Origin: Mesorhizobium alhagi CCNWXJ12-2
Lineage (GTDB): Bacteria > Pseudomonadota > Alphaproteobacteria > Rhizobiales > Rhizobiaceae
Assembly: GCF_000236565.1 (NCBI RefSeq)
Contig: NZ_AHAM01000076.1
Span: forward strand, 1-53,925
DNA length: 53,925 bases
Reading direction: 5' to 3'
In this document: positions 17,547 to 28,232 of the stretch, one piece after another
Layout: the number at the start of each line of letters is the position of its first letter
How positions within the stretch are numbered: the stretch's first letter is position 1
Program-made: the position numbers and the translations under genes
Notes under the pieces: model-generated
Told to the model about the DNA's origin: nothing
The model's database searches: none
What the model saw: only the letters and a program-made list of their open reading frames with translations

Positions 17547-17634
17547 ACGCCGTGGGTGTCGCAAAGGCGATGTCGACCTCAGATGGCTGCCTCAAGCACG
17601 TCCCGATGCCTGAACGCACCCCTCGGCATACGCC

Positions 17635-18489
17635 TTAACGGAAAAGCAATACCGGCACCTTGCACGATCGTATCATCTCGGTTGTCGTAGAGCCGATGAC
17701 AAGGCTGCGGATGCGCGAATGCCCGTAAGCCCCCATAACCAGGAGGTCGATGCCTTCGGTCTCGACCGTCCGGGCGATGACGGCGTCAGGCTGCCCCGGA
17801 ACGATGTCGGCTCCGACGGAATATCCACCAGCCTGAAGAATCGAACCGGCATCCTGAAGCCGCTTTTGGGATTCTGGCGTATTTTGCCCGACCAACAGAA
17901 GCCGGCAGGACAGGCCTTCGAACAATCGGCTTCGCGCGACGTGGCCAACCGCCTTCATGCTGCTGGCGCCGCCGTCGAAGGCGATCAGGAAGTTCTCGAT
18001 GGGCTTGAATGCACGCGACGCGACGAAGACGGGCCTGCGGCTCGAACGGGCGATGCGCTCGAGGTTCGAGCCCAGATGCAACTTCGCGAAATCCGCGCCT
18101 TCGCCGCGCTTGCCTATCACCAGCATATCGGCATCGGCTTCGATCTCGGCGATCGTTTCGACGATATCGCCGAGCCGTAGCTTGATCGCGACATCGGTCA
18201 CGCCCGACGCCTCGATCGCGGCCTTGGCGTCATCGAGAATTGCGCGGCCACGCTTCTGGGCGAGCTTCGCACGCTGCTCGTCAAGCGCGCTCAATTCGGC
18301 AAGGAGCGTGCTGCGTGCGCCGAGCGCTATGCTTCCGCTCAAATCCGTCGGTGCGCTCGCGGTTTCGCGGCGGCCGAGGACGTGGAGAATCTCGATGGGC
18401 GACCCGGTGCGCTTCGCGATCCAGGCCGCGTGATCGCAAACGCTCCGCGAATAGACGGACCCGTCAACCAGCGCGATCAGTTTGGGCAT
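17635..18489 (-). CDS. Tandem universal stress protein (UspA family)
   Basis: A 284-residue protein made of two UspA domains (about 1-145 and 150-284). The second ends with the ATP-binding G-x2-G-x9-G(S/T) pattern (VMGAYGHSRIRSLVIGSTT), and the first has a related VIGKRGEG segment. Such proteins bind ATP and are linked to stress survival. The start at 18489 has GAGGAGGAA just upstream. It follows the SulP gene by 10 bases on the same strand, so it is almost certainly cotranscribed with it and shares its structured leader. Confidence 0.9.
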   Translation of the reverse strand: MPKLIALVDGSVYSRSVCDHAAWIAKRTGSPIEILHVLGRRETASAPTDLSGSIALGARSTLLAELSALDEQRAKLAQKRGRAILDDAKAAIEASGVTDVAIKLRLGDIVETIAEIEADADMLVIGKRGEGADFAKLHLGSNLERIARSSRRPVFVASRAFKPIENFLIAFDGGASSMKAVGHVARSRLFEGLSCRLLLVGQNTPESQKRLQDAGSILQAGGYSVGADIVPGQPDAVIARTVETEGIDLLVMGAYGHSRIRSLVIGSTTTEMIRSCKVPVLLFR

Positions 18490-18499
18490 TGCTTCCTCC

Positions 18500-19984
18500 T
18501 CAATGTCCCATGAGACGTTCGAGCGCCCCTGGCTTATCGTGGATGGCGAGCCTGTCGACGATCGTCTCACTCGCCTCGTTCAGTCCTATGATTTCGACTG
18601 CCGCTCCTTCGCGGCGGAACTTCAGCACGATCATGTCGAGCGCGGCGACGCTTGAGATATCCCAGATGTGTGCGCGGCTGACATCGATGGTGACCTTTTC
18701 GAGCGCTTCCTTGAAATCGAAGGCAGCGGTGAAGTGGTCTGCCGACGCAAAAAAGACCTGGCCTTCGACGACGTAGGTCCGCTCCGTGCCATTCTGCGAA
18801 AGCGTGGACGTGACCCGGAATATCTGCGCGATCTTCCAGGCGAAGAAAATGCCGGACAGAAGTACGCCTACGAGAACGCCGATCGCCAGATTGTGGGTGA
18901 AGACGACGCAGATGACCGTCGCAAGCATGACGGCAGACGAACTGCGCGGATGGTGCTTGAGATTCCTTACCGACGACCAGGAGAATGTTCCGATCGAGAC
19001 CATGATCATGATGGCGACGAGCGCCGCCATCGGTATCTGCCTCACCCAGTCACCGAGAACGACGATCATGAACAGCAGGAACATACCCGCGCAGAAAGTC
19101 GAAAGCCGCCCGCGCCCACCCGATTTCACGTTGATGATCGACTGGCCGATCATGGCACAGCCGGCCATGCCGCCGATGAACCCGGTCGCGGCGTTGGCGA
19201 TGCCTTGGCCGATGCATTCCTGGTTCTTGTCGCTCGGCGTATCCGTTAGATCGTCGACGATCGAAGCGGTCATCAGCGATTCCAGCAATCCGACAGCCGC
19301 CACCGCCGCCGAATAAGGCAGGATGATCGTCAGGGTTTCAAGGTTCAGCGGAATCTGCGGGATAAGGAAGACGGGCAGCGTCGAAGGCAGCTCGCCCATG
19401 TCTCCCACGGTCCTCAGATCGAATCCAAAGTACATGGCGACAGCCGTCAGCACGAGGATACAGACCAACGGTGATGGAACCGATTTCGTCAGCAGCGGAA
19501 ACAGGTAAATGATGCCGAGCCCAGCCGCGACCATCACATAGGTCAGCCACGGCACGCCGATCAGTTCCGGAAGCTGCGCCATGAAGATGAGGATCGCCAG
19601 CGCATTGACGAATCCTGTCATCACCGACCGCGACACGAAGCGCATCACATAGCCCAGACGGAGCAGCCCGGCAGCGATCTGGATGAGCCCTGCAAGAACC
19701 GTGGCGGCCAGGAGATACTGAAGCCCATGCTCCTTGACCAGGGTCACCATCAGCACCGCGGTTGCCGCGGTGGCCGCCGAAATCATGCCGGGACGGCCGC
19801 CGGTGATGGCGACGATCACCGCGATCGAGAAGGAGGCGTAGAGTCCGACCTTCGGATCGACGCCGGCGATGATGGAAAAGGCGATGGCTTCGGGGATGAG
19901 CGCCAAGGCGACGACCAGCCCTGCGAGGACGTCGCCGCGAATGTTGCCGAACCACTGATCGCGGTAAGCGGTAAGCGAATGCAT
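18500..19984 (-). CDS. SulP family anion transporter with STAS domain
   Basis: A 494-residue inner-membrane transporter of sulfate or bicarbonate type. The N-terminal ~380 residues are highly hydrophobic with the SulP signature near the start ([27 protein letters not shown]), and a C-terminal STAS domain (about 395-490) contains [17 protein letters not shown]. No carbonic anhydrase is adjacent. The leader carries two stable hairpins reminiscent of the sul1 RNA motif reported upstream of alphaproteobacterial sulP genes, which favours a sulfur-related role, but anion specificity is an inference. Confidence 0.9.
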   Translation of the reverse strand: MHSLTAYRDQWFGNIRGDVLAGLVVALALIPEAIAFSIIAGVDPKVGLYASFSIAVIVAITGGRPGMISAATAATAVLMVTLVKEHGLQYLLAATVLAGLIQIAAGLLRLGYVMRFVSRSVMTGFVNALAILIFMAQLPELIGVPWLTYVMVAAGLGIIYLFPLLTKSVPSPLVCILVLTAVAMYFGFDLRTVGDMGELPSTLPVFLIPQIPLNLETLTIILPYSAAVAAVGLLESLMTASIVDDLTDTPSDKNQECIGQGIANAATGFIGGMAGCAMIGQSIINVKSGGRGRLSTFCAGMFLLFMIVVLGDWVRQIPMAALVAIMIMVSIGTFSWSSVRNLKHHPRSSSAVMLATVICVVFTHNLAIGVLVGVLLSGIFFAWKIAQIFRVTSTLSQNGTERTYVVEGQVFFASADHFTAAFDFKEALEKVTIDVSRAHIWDISSVAALDMIVLKFRREGAAVEIIGLNEASETIVDRLAIHDKPGALERLMGH

Positions 19985-20115
19985 AAAGAGTCCATTGAAA
20001 ACACAAAACCGCTCGGATCGGACGATCCGTTCAAAGGTTCATGATTGGCGGTTGCGTTGTCCGGCGGATCGGCGGCCGGAAGAGCCACCCGGATTCTCAC
20101 CGGGTCCGATTGAAT
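19985..20115 (-). promoter_or_regulatory. Structured 5' leader of sulP, candidate sul1 RNA
   Basis: Transcribed on the minus strand, the ~130-base leader holds a six-pair hairpin 20100-20105 with 20087-20092 (loop TGAGAAT) and a second six-pair hairpin 20075-20080 with 20060-20065 (nine-base loop). They are separated by a short GGCTCT-type linker. Position and order fit the sul1 cis-regulatory RNA described for alphaproteobacterial sulfate transporter genes; I recall the motif only in outline, so the name is tentative while the structure is directly visible. Confidence 0.5.
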
Positions 20116-20121
20116 GATCCT

Positions 20122-20150
20122 CTATAGAGCGAGATCATCCCGCATTGCAA
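20122..20150 (-). promoter_or_regulatory. Promoter of sulP-uspA
   Basis: On the minus strand TTGCAA (20145-20150) and CTATAG (20122-20127) are spaced by exactly 17 bases, a good alphaproteobacterial housekeeping promoter. Initiation near 20115 places the first leader hairpin about 10 bases into the RNA. Confidence 0.6.
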
Positions 20151-20279
20151 CATGACACGAGGACGGTTCTGCAATACCGCTGTGCTGGTTCACGACCATT
20201 GACGGACGGCGCATTCCAAACAACTCTGGGCTACTCTCGCGGTTGATGCGAAGCGCAGCGATGGAGGCAATACGATCAG

Positions 20280-21527
20280 ATGAATGAATTCGCGCGAAAG
20301 CGGCGTGTCGCCTTGGTCGGCACCGGCCATCGCGGCGCTGGCACGTGGGGCAGGGAATTGCTCGCCAATTGCGGGCAATGGGTAGAGTTCGTCGGGCTTT
20401 GCGACCGTAACTCCCTGCGGTTGGAGCGCGCCCGCGCAGCGATCGGCACGGCAGCACCGGTTTTCACCGACCCTCATGCCATGCTTTCGGCGACCACACC
20501 GGACATGCTGATCGTCTGCACCCGCGACGACACCCACGCCGAGATGATCGTGGCGGCGCTCGAGGCAGGCGTGGACTTGCTGACCGAAAAGCCAATGACC
20601 ACGACCGCCGAGATGTGCCGGCGGATCCTGGAAGCCGAGCGACGCACCGGACGGCGCGTCGATGTGGGTTTTAACTACCGCTTCTCGCCGACAGCGAAAA
20701 CCATCAAAGAGGTGCTGCTGTCTGGCGAAATCGGCGAAATCGTTTCGGTGGACTTCCACTGGTATCTCGATGTCCAGCATGGCGCCGATTATTTCCGACG
20801 CTGGCACGCCTTCCTCACCCATTCCGGCAGCCTGTTCGTCCACAAGGCCACGCATCATTTCGATCTCTTGAACTGGTATCTGGCGTCAGACCCACAGGAG
20901 GTTTTTGCCCGCGGGGCGCTCCACCACTATGGGCGCGCCGGCCCGTTCCGTGGCCCGCGCTGCAAGACCTGCCCGCACGCGTCGATCTGCGATTTCCACA
21001 TCGACATCGGCCGCGATCCCTGGCTCGACATGCTCTACGAAGACCCGTCGCGCGAGGACGGCTATTTCCGCGACGCCTGCGTGTTTCGCGAGGAGATCGA
21101 CATCTTCGACACGATGAGTGCGGCTATCCTCTATGAAAGCGGCGTCCAGGTTTCCTACTCGCTCAACACTTTCATGCCGATCGAAGGTCATCACCTCGCT
21201 TTCAACGGCACGAAAGGCCGCGTCGAGATCCGCCAGTACGAACGCCAGGCTTGGGAGACGCCCGACGAGGACGAGATTCTCGTGATGCGCAATTTCGGCG
21301 CGGCGGAGCGCATCCGCATCCCTCACCAGCCAGGCGGCCATTTCGGTGGCGACCTCGCGCTGCAAAGGATGCTGTTTGCACCCGGCGCGACCGATCCGCT
21401 CGGGCAGCGGGCGGGCGCCCGCGCCGGCGCGATCTCGGTGCTGACCGGCGTCGCCGCCGTCGAAAGCGCCAGCACCGGCCAGCCCGTCAAGGTGAAGCCG
21501 CTGCTCGATGAGCCCAATGCGGCCTGA
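20280..21527 (+). CDS. Gfo/Idh/MocA oxidoreductase with Cys cluster
   Basis: A 415-residue NAD(P)-dependent sugar dehydrogenase-type enzyme. The Rossmann opening is VALVGTGHRGAGTWG (10-24), the catalytic-lysine motif TEKP is at 102-105, and the C-terminal alpha/beta domain starts near 130. Between them and the end lies an unusual CKTCPHASIC (Cys228, Cys231, Cys237), followed by another Cys in FRDACVF, which could bind a metal. The ATG at 20280 is 12 bases from GGAGG. It is the first gene of module A but sits upstream of the operator at 21601, so it may be transcribed separately. Confidence 0.85.
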   Translation: MNEFARKRRVALVGTGHRGAGTWGRELLANCGQWVEFVGLCDRNSLRLERARAAIGTAAPVFTDPHAMLSATTPDMLIVCTRDDTHAEMIVAALEAGVDLLTEKPMTTTAEMCRRILEAERRTGRRVDVGFNYRFSPTAKTIKEVLLSGEIGEIVSVDFHWYLDVQHGADYFRRWHAFLTHSGSLFVHKATHHFDLLNWYLASDPQEVFARGALHHYGRAGPFRGPRCKTCPHASICDFHIDIGRDPWLDMLYEDPSREDGYFRDACVFREEIDIFDTMSAAILYESGVQVSYSLNTFMPIEGHHLAFNGTKGRVEIRQYERQAWETPDEDEILVMRNFGAAERIRIPHQPGGHFGGDLALQRMLFAPGATDPLGQRAGARAGAISVLTGVAAVESASTGQPVKVKPLLDEPNAA

Positions 21528-21600
21528 TCGCCCGCGATGCAGCCCGGCAGGTTTCGAGCGCACGGAAATGGCAAATGACCGGCGTGGTTGTTGCAGCGAA

Positions 21601-21616
21601 GTAACCATTGGGTTAC
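21601..21616 (+). promoter_or_regulatory. Operator 1, GTAAC-N6-GTTAC, upstream of sugar importer
   Basis: A perfect inverted repeat (extended by A/T to 18 bases, 21600-21617) about 88 bases before the binding-protein ATG. TTGCAG (21593-21598) lies just in front, so bound protein would block a promoter here. The same repeat occurs upstream of the gene at 29092 and in degenerate form before the TetR gene, which makes TetR the likely ligand-responsive regulator. Confidence 0.65.
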
Positions 21617-21703
21617 TCTTGATGGCATGCGGAGGCTCCGCACCTGGCGCGGCTTCCGTGAAGACCAAGGGCGATAGCCCGAACGCTCAGGGAGGAGCAG
21701 CAC

Positions 21704-22999
21704 ATGAACAACCGCGTTTCTCGACGGGAATTCGGCCGCCTCGCGGCCGCCGGTGCATCGCTTGCCGTTCTCGGTGGAATGATGACGCCGGCGCAGGCGC
21801 AAACCCGGCTCCGCCTCATCTGGTGGGGCAATCCGGACCGCGACCGGCGCACCAATGAGGTCGTCGACCTCTACGTGAAGCAGAATGCCGACGTCGCCAT
21901 CGATCCGGAAACCTATGCCTGGAACGACTATTGGCCGAAGCTCGCCACGCAGGCAGCCGGACGGAACCTGCCCGACGTGATCCAGATGGACTACCGCTAT
22001 ATCTTTGAATATGCGCGGCGCGGCCAACTCGCCGACCTGACGCCGTTCGTCGGCAAGTCCATCGACCTTTCCGACTTCGATCCGAACCAGCTGGCATCGG
22101 GCAAGGTGGATGGCAAGCTCTACGGCATCTCGATGGGCGCCAACTCGATGTCTTACGTCTACAAGCCGGCGCAGTTGGAACAGCTCGGCCTGTCCGTGCC
22201 CGATGCCACCAAGTGGACGATCGACGATTATGTCGCGATGGGCAAGGAGGTGAAGGGAAAGCTGCCGGAGGGGCTCTACTTCTCCGAAAACATGGCCTAT
22301 CGCGAGCCGAGCCTCGAGACATGGGTGCGCCAGCGCGGCAAGGCGCTCTACACCGCCGACGGCAAGCTCGGCTACGACCTCGAGGATCTCACCGACTATT
22401 TCGCCTTCTGGTTCCAGATGCAGGAGGACGGGCTGACGCCTCCGGCGGACCTGCAGTCGCAGGCCATCGCCACCGGCAAGATGGAAGATACGATGATGGT
22501 CACCGGCCACGCGCTCTTCGATTTCGTGCATTCCAATCAGCTCGTGGCGATCCAGAAGCTCGTCCCAGAAGAGCTCGCCATCACCATGATCCCCAACCAG
22601 AAGGATGGGAAGCCAGGCCAATACCTGAAGCCGTCGATGCTCATCTCGATGGCCGCCACCGCCGCCGATCCGGAGGCGGCCGCGAAGCTCATGGGGTTCT
22701 TCGTCACCGACGAGAGCGCGAACGACGTCCTTCTGATCGAGCGGGGCGTGACCGGGGACGCGAGCATCCGCGAGCGCATCCTGCCGAAGCTGTCGGAGAC
22801 AGAGCAGAAGATCGTCGCCTATCTCGACGTGGTCGGCACGCATATCGGCGAGCTGCCGCCGCCGCCGCCCAAGAATGCGGGCGAGCTCGACCGCGCTCTG
22901 CAGCCGGCGTGGGAATCGATCTCGTTCAAGAAGGCGGACGTGGAGACCGCTGCGAAGGATTATTACGAGAAGGCGAAAGTGGCGCTCGAACGCGCCTGA
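21704..22999 (+). CDS. Sugar ABC transporter substrate-binding protein
   Basis: A 431-residue family 1 extracellular solute-binding protein. The N-terminus carries a twin-arginine-like signal (SRREFGRLAAAGASLAVLGG, cleavage near AQAQ). The mature part opens LRLIWWGNPDRDRRTNEVVD, typical of CUT1 binding proteins for di- or oligosaccharides and polyols. GGGAGGAG (21691-21698) precedes the ATG. It is followed 15 bases later by two permeases, so it defines the importer of module A. Ligand unknown. Confidence 0.9.
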   Translation: MNNRVSRREFGRLAAAGASLAVLGGMMTPAQAQTRLRLIWWGNPDRDRRTNEVVDLYVKQNADVAIDPETYAWNDYWPKLATQAAGRNLPDVIQMDYRYIFEYARRGQLADLTPFVGKSIDLSDFDPNQLASGKVDGKLYGISMGANSMSYVYKPAQLEQLGLSVPDATKWTIDDYVAMGKEVKGKLPEGLYFSENMAYREPSLETWVRQRGKALYTADGKLGYDLEDLTDYFAFWFQMQEDGLTPPADLQSQAIATGKMEDTMMVTGHALFDFVHSNQLVAIQKLVPEELAITMIPNQKDGKPGQYLKPSMLISMAATAADPEAAAKLMGFFVTDESANDVLLIERGVTGDASIRERILPKLSETEQKIVAYLDVVGTHIGELPPPPPKNAGELDRALQPAWESISFKKADVETAAKDYYEKAKVALERA

Positions 23000-23014
23000 C
23001 GGGATCGGCCCGGT

Positions 23015-23986
23015 ATGGCCACAACCGCCACTGGCGAAATTGGTGCTGGAGGCCGCCCCGTTGCAGCGGCCTCGAACCTGTCCGCGCGTATGGCCCGCTC
23101 CTGGCGCCGCAACGGGGCGGGCTACCTGTTCCTCACGCCCTGGCTGATCGGCTTCTTCGGCCTGACACTCGGGCCGACGCTCGCCTCCCTCTATCTCTCC
23201 TTCACCGACTACGACCTCCTAACCCCGCCGCGCTGGGCGGGGCTCAAGAACTACGAATACGCCTTCTTCCAGGACGAGCGCCTGCGTCATGCTTTGTGGG
23301 TGACGTTTCAATATGTGATCTGGGCTGTGCCGCTGAAGCTCGCGGTGGCGCTCGCGCTCGCCATGGCGCTCGACCGCAGCGTGCGCGGCGTCGGCCTCTA
23401 CCGCGCCGCCTTCTACCTGCCGTCGCTGCTCGGTGCGTCGGTCGCCATCGCGCTCCTCTGGCGGCTGATCTTCGGCGCTGACGGGCTCGTGAACCACCTG
23501 CTCTTCGTGATCCTCGGCATCAAGGGGCCGGGTTGGGTCACGCATCCCGACTACGCGCTGTGGACGCTGATCGCGCTCGCGGTGTGGCAGTTCGGCTCGC
23601 CGATGATCATCTTCCTCGCGGGCCTGCGCCAGATCCCGCAGGATCTCTACGAGGCCGCGTCGATGGACGGGGCCGGGCCGCCGCGCCAGTTCTTCCGGAT
23701 CACGCTGCCGCTGCTCGCGCCGGTCATCTTCTTCAATCTCGTCTTCCAGACGATTGAGGCGTTCAAGGCTTTCACACAGGCATTCATCGTCTCCGGAGGC
23801 AAGGGTGGCCCAGTCGACTCCACCCTCTTCTACTCGCTCTATCTCTATATCGAGGCCTTCGAGAATTTTCGCATGGGCTATGCCTCGGCGCTCGCCTGGC
23901 TGCTGCTCGTGATCATCGGCGTGTTCACGGCGATCGCCTTCCTCACGTCGCGCTACTGGGTCTATTATGAGGACGAGGGCCGCTAG
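23015..23986 (+). CDS. Sugar ABC transporter permease (CUT1, MalF-like)
   Basis: A 323-residue inner-membrane protein with six predicted helices and the cytoplasmic EAA loop DLYEAASMDGAGPPRQFFRITLPLLAP (about 211-237), which contacts the ATPase. A ~25-residue polar N-terminus precedes the first helix (YLFLTPWLIGFFGLTLGP). It starts 15 bases after the binding-protein stop and abuts the next permease (no gap). Pairs with the gene at 23987 to form the channel. Confidence 0.92.
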   Translation: MATTATGEIGAGGRPVAAASNLSARMARSWRRNGAGYLFLTPWLIGFFGLTLGPTLASLYLSFTDYDLLTPPRWAGLKNYEYAFFQDERLRHALWVTFQYVIWAVPLKLAVALALAMALDRSVRGVGLYRAAFYLPSLLGASVAIALLWRLIFGADGLVNHLLFVILGIKGPGWVTHPDYALWTLIALAVWQFGSPMIIFLAGLRQIPQDLYEAASMDGAGPPRQFFRITLPLLAPVIFFNLVFQTIEAFKAFTQAFIVSGGKGGPVDSTLFYSLYLYIEAFENFRMGYASALAWLLLVIIGVFTAIAFLTSRYWVYYEDEGR

Positions 23987-24847
23987 ATGACCATGCCCGG
24001 CACGTCGCGAAAATCCGCCGCCTGGCAATCGGTGAGCCGCCACGTCATCCTGCTTCTCGCGGCCTTCGGCATGCTCTATCCGCTGATCTGGATGGCTGCG
24101 AGTTCCTTCAAACCGGACAACATGATCTTCACGCAGCCGAGTCTGATCCCGAGCGTCTGGGATTTTTCGAACTATGCCAGCGGCTGGCATGCGCTGCGCG
24201 TCGATTTCACCACCTTCTACAAGAACTCATTCCTCATCTCGGCGCTCGCGGTGATCGGCAACCTCATGGCCTGCTCGCTGACGGCCTACGCTTTCGCGCG
24301 GCTGAATTTCCGATTCCGCAGGTTCTGGTTTGCCATGATGATGGGCACGCTGATGCTGCCCTATCACGTGACGCTGGTGCCGCAATACATCCTGTTCCTC
24401 AATCTCGGCTGGGTGAACACTTACCTGCCGCTGATCGTGCCGCGCTTCCTCGCGGTCGATGCCTTCTTCATCTTCCTGATGGTGCAGTTCTTCCGCGGCA
24501 TCCCGCGCGAGATCGACGAGGCGGCGATCATGGACGGCTGCGGTCCGTGGCGAATCTACTGGCGCATCATGCTGCCACTTTCCACGCCGGTGCTTGCCAC
24601 CGCCGCGATCTTCTCCTTCATCTGGACCTATGACGATTTCCTGGCGCCATTGATCTATCTGAACGACATGCGGCAGTACACGGTGCCGCTGGCGTTGCGC
24701 GCCTTTATCGACTCGAGCGGCGGCGAATCCCTCTATGGCGAGATGTTCGCCATGTCGACGCTGTCGCTGCTGCCGGTCTTCCTGGTCTTTCTCGCTTTCC
24801 AGCGCCTCATCATCAGGGGCGTCGCGCTGGGCGCGCTGAAACGCTGA
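23987..24847 (+). CDS. Sugar ABC transporter permease (CUT1, MalG-like)
   Basis: A 286-residue permease with six helices and the EAA loop EIDEAAIMDGCGPWRIYWRIMLPLS (about 175-199). Its ATG follows the TAG stop of the partner permease directly. The C-terminal QRLIIRGVALGALK resembles the ...GLTAGAVKG ending of MalG-type permeases. Together with 21704, 23015 and the ATPase at 26994 it forms a complete importer interrupted only by two oxidoreductase genes. Confidence 0.92.
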   Translation: MTMPGTSRKSAAWQSVSRHVILLLAAFGMLYPLIWMAASSFKPDNMIFTQPSLIPSVWDFSNYASGWHALRVDFTTFYKNSFLISALAVIGNLMACSLTAYAFARLNFRFRRFWFAMMMGTLMLPYHVTLVPQYILFLNLGWVNTYLPLIVPRFLAVDAFFIFLMVQFFRGIPREIDEAAIMDGCGPWRIYWRIMLPLSTPVLATAAIFSFIWTYDDFLAPLIYLNDMRQYTVPLALRAFIDSSGGESLYGEMFAMSTLSLLPVFLVFLAFQRLIIRGVALGALKR

Positions 24848-24874
24848 GCCGGCTTTGAATACGAAAGGACAATG

Positions 24875-25915
24875 ATGGCATCGCCTGGATTCGCATTTGC
24901 CGCAATCGGCTTGAACCATGGCCATATCTACGGCCAGACGGAGGTGATGATCGAAGCCGGCTGCCGGCTTAAAGCGTTTTTCGCACCGGAGGACGATCTG
25001 GCTGCGGCCTACACCGCAAGGTTTCCCGACGCGAGGCGAGTGGCAGACGAGCGCGCAATCCTCGAAGACCCCGAAATCCTCCTCGTCATCGGCGCCGGCA
25101 TCCTGGCCGATCGCGCTCCGATGGCGGTCAGGGCCATGCGCCACGGCAAGGATGTGATGCTCGACAAGCCGGGCGCAACAACGCTCGAACAGCTTGCCGA
25201 GCTGCGCCGGACGCAGGCCGAGACCGGCCGCATTCTGTCCATCCTCTACTCAGAGCACTACACCCAGCCGGCCACCGTCGCGGCTGGCGAACTGGTCAAA
25301 GCCGGCGCGATCGGCCGCGTACTGCAGACGATCGGCCTCGGCCCGCATCGTATCGGCAATTATCAGCGCCCGGACTGGTTCTGGAAGCGCGCCCGGACCG
25401 GCGGCATCCTCACCGACATCGGCTCGCATCAGGTCGAGCAGTTCCTTTTCTTCACCGGAAGCGGCCAAGCGGAAATCGTCGCCAGCCAAGTAGCCAATTT
25501 CGATCATCCGGACACGCCCGAATTCGAGGATTTCGGCGACATCATGCTGCGCTCGGACAATGCCGCCGGCTATATCCGCGTCGACTGGTTCACCGCCGAC
25601 GGCTTGCCCACCTGGGGCGACGGGCGGCTCTTCATCCTCGGCACGGAAGGGACGATCGAGCTCCGCAAATATGTCGACATTGCCGGTCGGCCGGACGACA
25701 ATCATCTGTTCCTCGTCGACCGGGCCGGAACGCGCCACATCGACTGCACCGGCACGAAGATTACCTATGGCGAGCAGTTGCGCGATGACGTGCTCAATCG
25801 GACAGAGACCGCGATGCCCCAGGAACACTGTTTTCTCGCCACCGAACTTGCTCTGACGGCACAGGCGAGGGCGCAGCGTATCGAGGGCAGGAGACCTCTG
25901 GAGAGGACGGTATGA
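24875..25915 (+). CDS. Gfo/Idh/MocA oxidoreductase
   Basis: A 346-residue enzyme (the ATG at 24875 is better spaced from AAGGA than the adjacent ATG at 24872). The nucleotide-binding opening is FAAIGLNHGHIYG, deviating from the usual GxGxxG in keeping only GLNHGH. The catalytic-lysine motif is DKPG in place of EKP, and DIGSHQVEQFLFF holds the candidate proton-transfer His. These changes mark a distinct subgroup; dehydrogenase or lyase-type chemistry on a keto-sugar are both possible. Its stop overlaps the next gene start (ATGA at 25912-25915). Confidence 0.82.
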   Translation: MASPGFAFAAIGLNHGHIYGQTEVMIEAGCRLKAFFAPEDDLAAAYTARFPDARRVADERAILEDPEILLVIGAGILADRAPMAVRAMRHGKDVMLDKPGATTLEQLAELRRTQAETGRILSILYSEHYTQPATVAAGELVKAGAIGRVLQTIGLGPHRIGNYQRPDWFWKRARTGGILTDIGSHQVEQFLFFTGSGQAEIVASQVANFDHPDTPEFEDFGDIMLRSDNAAGYIRVDWFTADGLPTWGDGRLFILGTEGTIELRKYVDIAGRPDDNHLFLVDRAGTRHIDCTGTKITYGEQLRDDVLNRTETAMPQEHCFLATELALTAQARAQRIEGRRPLERTV

Positions 25916-26993
25916 GCGTGCGTCTGAAGGTCGGTGTCGTTGGCTGCGGCGTCGGCGTCGGCCATATCAAAGGCTACCAGGAACTGCCGGACCTCTATTC
26001 GGTCGAGGCGCTTTGCGACATCGACCCGGCACGGGCGAAGGCGATTGCCGGCGAACATGGCGTTCGCGCGTCCATCGGAGATTTCGATGAGTTTCTGAGG
26101 CACGACCTCGACATTGTCGATATCTGCACGCCGTCGGCGCTGCATTTCGAGCAGGCGAAGAAGGCGCTTCTGGCCGGCCGACATGTGGTGGTGGAAAAGC
26201 CCTTCGCCAGTTCGCTCGCTGAAGCTGATGCGCTTGCCGAGATCGAGGAACAGAGCGGCAAAAGGGTTTGCCCGGTGTTCCAGTACCGTTTCGCCGATGG
26301 GATCGCGCAGTTCCTCCACCTGCGGGAGCGTGGCTTTGTCGGCAAAGCATATGTCGCCACGGTGGAGACACACTGGCGACGCCTTCCGGCCTATTACGAC
26401 AATCCGTGGCGGGGGCGCTGGGCGACCGAACTCGGCGGCTGCATGATCACGCATGCCATCCACAATCACGACATGCTGACGCATGTGCTCGGGCCGGTGC
26501 GAAGCGTCTTTGCCCGCACCTCGACGCGGGTGAACCCGATCGAGACGGAGGACTGCGCGGCGGCCGTGCTGGAGATGGCGGACGGTTCGCTCGCCACCCT
26601 GTCCGTCACGCTCGGTGCGGAAGAAGACATGTCGCGGCTGCGCTTCTGCTTCGAGGGGCTGACGGCGGAGAGCAATCGCAGCCCGTATAATCCCGGCACA
26701 GCGCCGTGGCGCTTTATTGCCGCCGATCCGGAACGCCAGCGAGCCGTCGATGAGGCGGTCGCGGAGGTCGAGCCTGCGCCTGAGCGCTATGCCGGCCAGT
26801 TCCTGCGGCTGCACCGGGCGCTCACCGAGGGCGGCGCGCTTCCGGTTTCCATCGCGGATGCGCGGCCGTCGCTGGAACTGATCACTGCTGCCTATCATTC
26901 GGCGCGCACGGGTGAGGCGGTGCGCCTGCCGATCGGGCGGGATCATCCGCTCTATGCAGGCTGGCTGCCGGCGCCGGACAGGGAGGTGGCGTG

Positions 26994-26994
<1 letters not shown>
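25912..26994 (+). CDS. Gfo/Idh/MocA oxidoreductase
   Basis: A 360-residue protein with a canonical NAD(P) motif ([13 protein letters not shown], about 7-19), VVVEKPF with the catalytic lysine, and [15 protein letters not shown] in the substrate domain. It is translationally coupled to the gene before (4-base overlap) and to the ATPase after, which ties its substrate to the imported sugar. Probably oxidises a ring or C1 hydroxyl of the imported compound or reduces a keto intermediate. Confidence 0.87.
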
Positions 26995-28145
<1,151 letters not shown>

Positions 28146-28201
28146 AGGCGGTACTGGAATGGTTTAACCGGCTTATTGACGTAGGTTCCCCTTTGCCGTT
28201 G

Positions 28202-28217
28202 GTAAGGGTGGGGTAAC
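28202..28217 (+). promoter_or_regulatory. Operator 2, degenerate GTAA-N6-GTAAC, before TetR gene
   Basis: GTAAG-N6-GTAAC matches the GTAAC-N6-GTTAC sites at 21601 and 29000 at 8 of 10 conserved positions with identical spacing. It ends 15 bases before the TetR ATG, which would suit autoregulation. On its own it would not be called. Confidence 0.4.
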
Positions 28218-28232
28218 TAGGTAGGGCCGGGT

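Noticed and set aside
23219-24190. 323-residue minus-strand frame opposite the permeases
   Set aside because: Highly charged shadow (Arg/Glu/Asp-rich) of two membrane proteins on the plus strand.
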